This document shows positions 15,083 to 15,083 of a DNA stretch of 15,083 nucleotides, piece by piece. Numbering within the stretch: position 1 is the stretch's first letter; each line of letters begins with the position of its first letter. Where the stretch lies: positions 1 through 15,083 of the forward strand of contig QIKG01000117.1 of the NCBI GenBank assembly GCA_003232965.1, written 5' to 3'. The stretch comes from Oceanospirillales bacterium (lineage in GTDB: Bacteria; Pseudomonadota; Gammaproteobacteria; Xanthomonadales; SZUA-36). The notes under the pieces were generated by a model. It was given only the letters and a program-made list of their open reading frames with translations, was not told where the DNA came from and searched no databases. A program made the position numbers and the translations under genes.

Positions 15083-15083
15083 G

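Overview
The window begins with a gammaproteobacterial-type tRNA-Pro (anticodon CGG, CCA encoded in the DNA). It continues into what looks like a genomic island inserted at, or accumulated next to, the 3' end of that tRNA. The tRNA sequence, the moderate GC content and the protein families point to a gammaproteobacterium; the genus cannot be decided from this window. No integrase is visible, so the island boundary on the right lies outside the window or the integrase has been lost.

Layout, left to right: (1) tRNA-Pro at 5-81, then an imperfect 12-bp tandem repeat about 50 bp downstream. (2) A minus-strand group of small genes: a lipoprotein (1195-1407), a possibly broken small frame (995-1168), a possible leader frame with a hairpin (800-940), and an ArdA-type antirestriction protein (290-796). 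(3) A small plus-strand membrane or secreted protein (1557-1808). (4) A tight five-gene minus-strand operon, 13500 down to 1825. Its genes are a gamma-class N6-adenine DNA methyltransferase, a 910-residue protein with a degenerate helicase-like look, a 1406-residue DrmA-type helicase, a DrmB-type DUF1998 protein and a DrmC-type phospholipase D protein. Four of these genes overlap their neighbour at one or both ends, and the only gap is 7 bp. (5) A 476-bp stretch (13501-13976) holding the operon's upstream region and a decayed fragment of what looks like an HNH endonuclease gene. (6) A minus-strand pair of small island genes, a winged-helix-like protein and an HExxH metallopeptidase-like protein joined by an ATGA overlap, with the C-terminal end of one more possible frame entering from the right edge.

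The centrepiece is a DISARM-like antiphage system. The drmA-drmB-drmC core is recognisable. The partners are unusual: an adenine methyltransferase (as in class 1) together with a large protein that is not an SNF2 helicase (drmD) and may be a distant drmE (class 2) or a new component. In DISARM the methyltransferase marks self DNA, while DrmA, DrmB and the accessory proteins act on incoming unmarked DNA. The nearby ardA and the HNH relic show a locus with repeated turnover of restriction and antirestriction genes.
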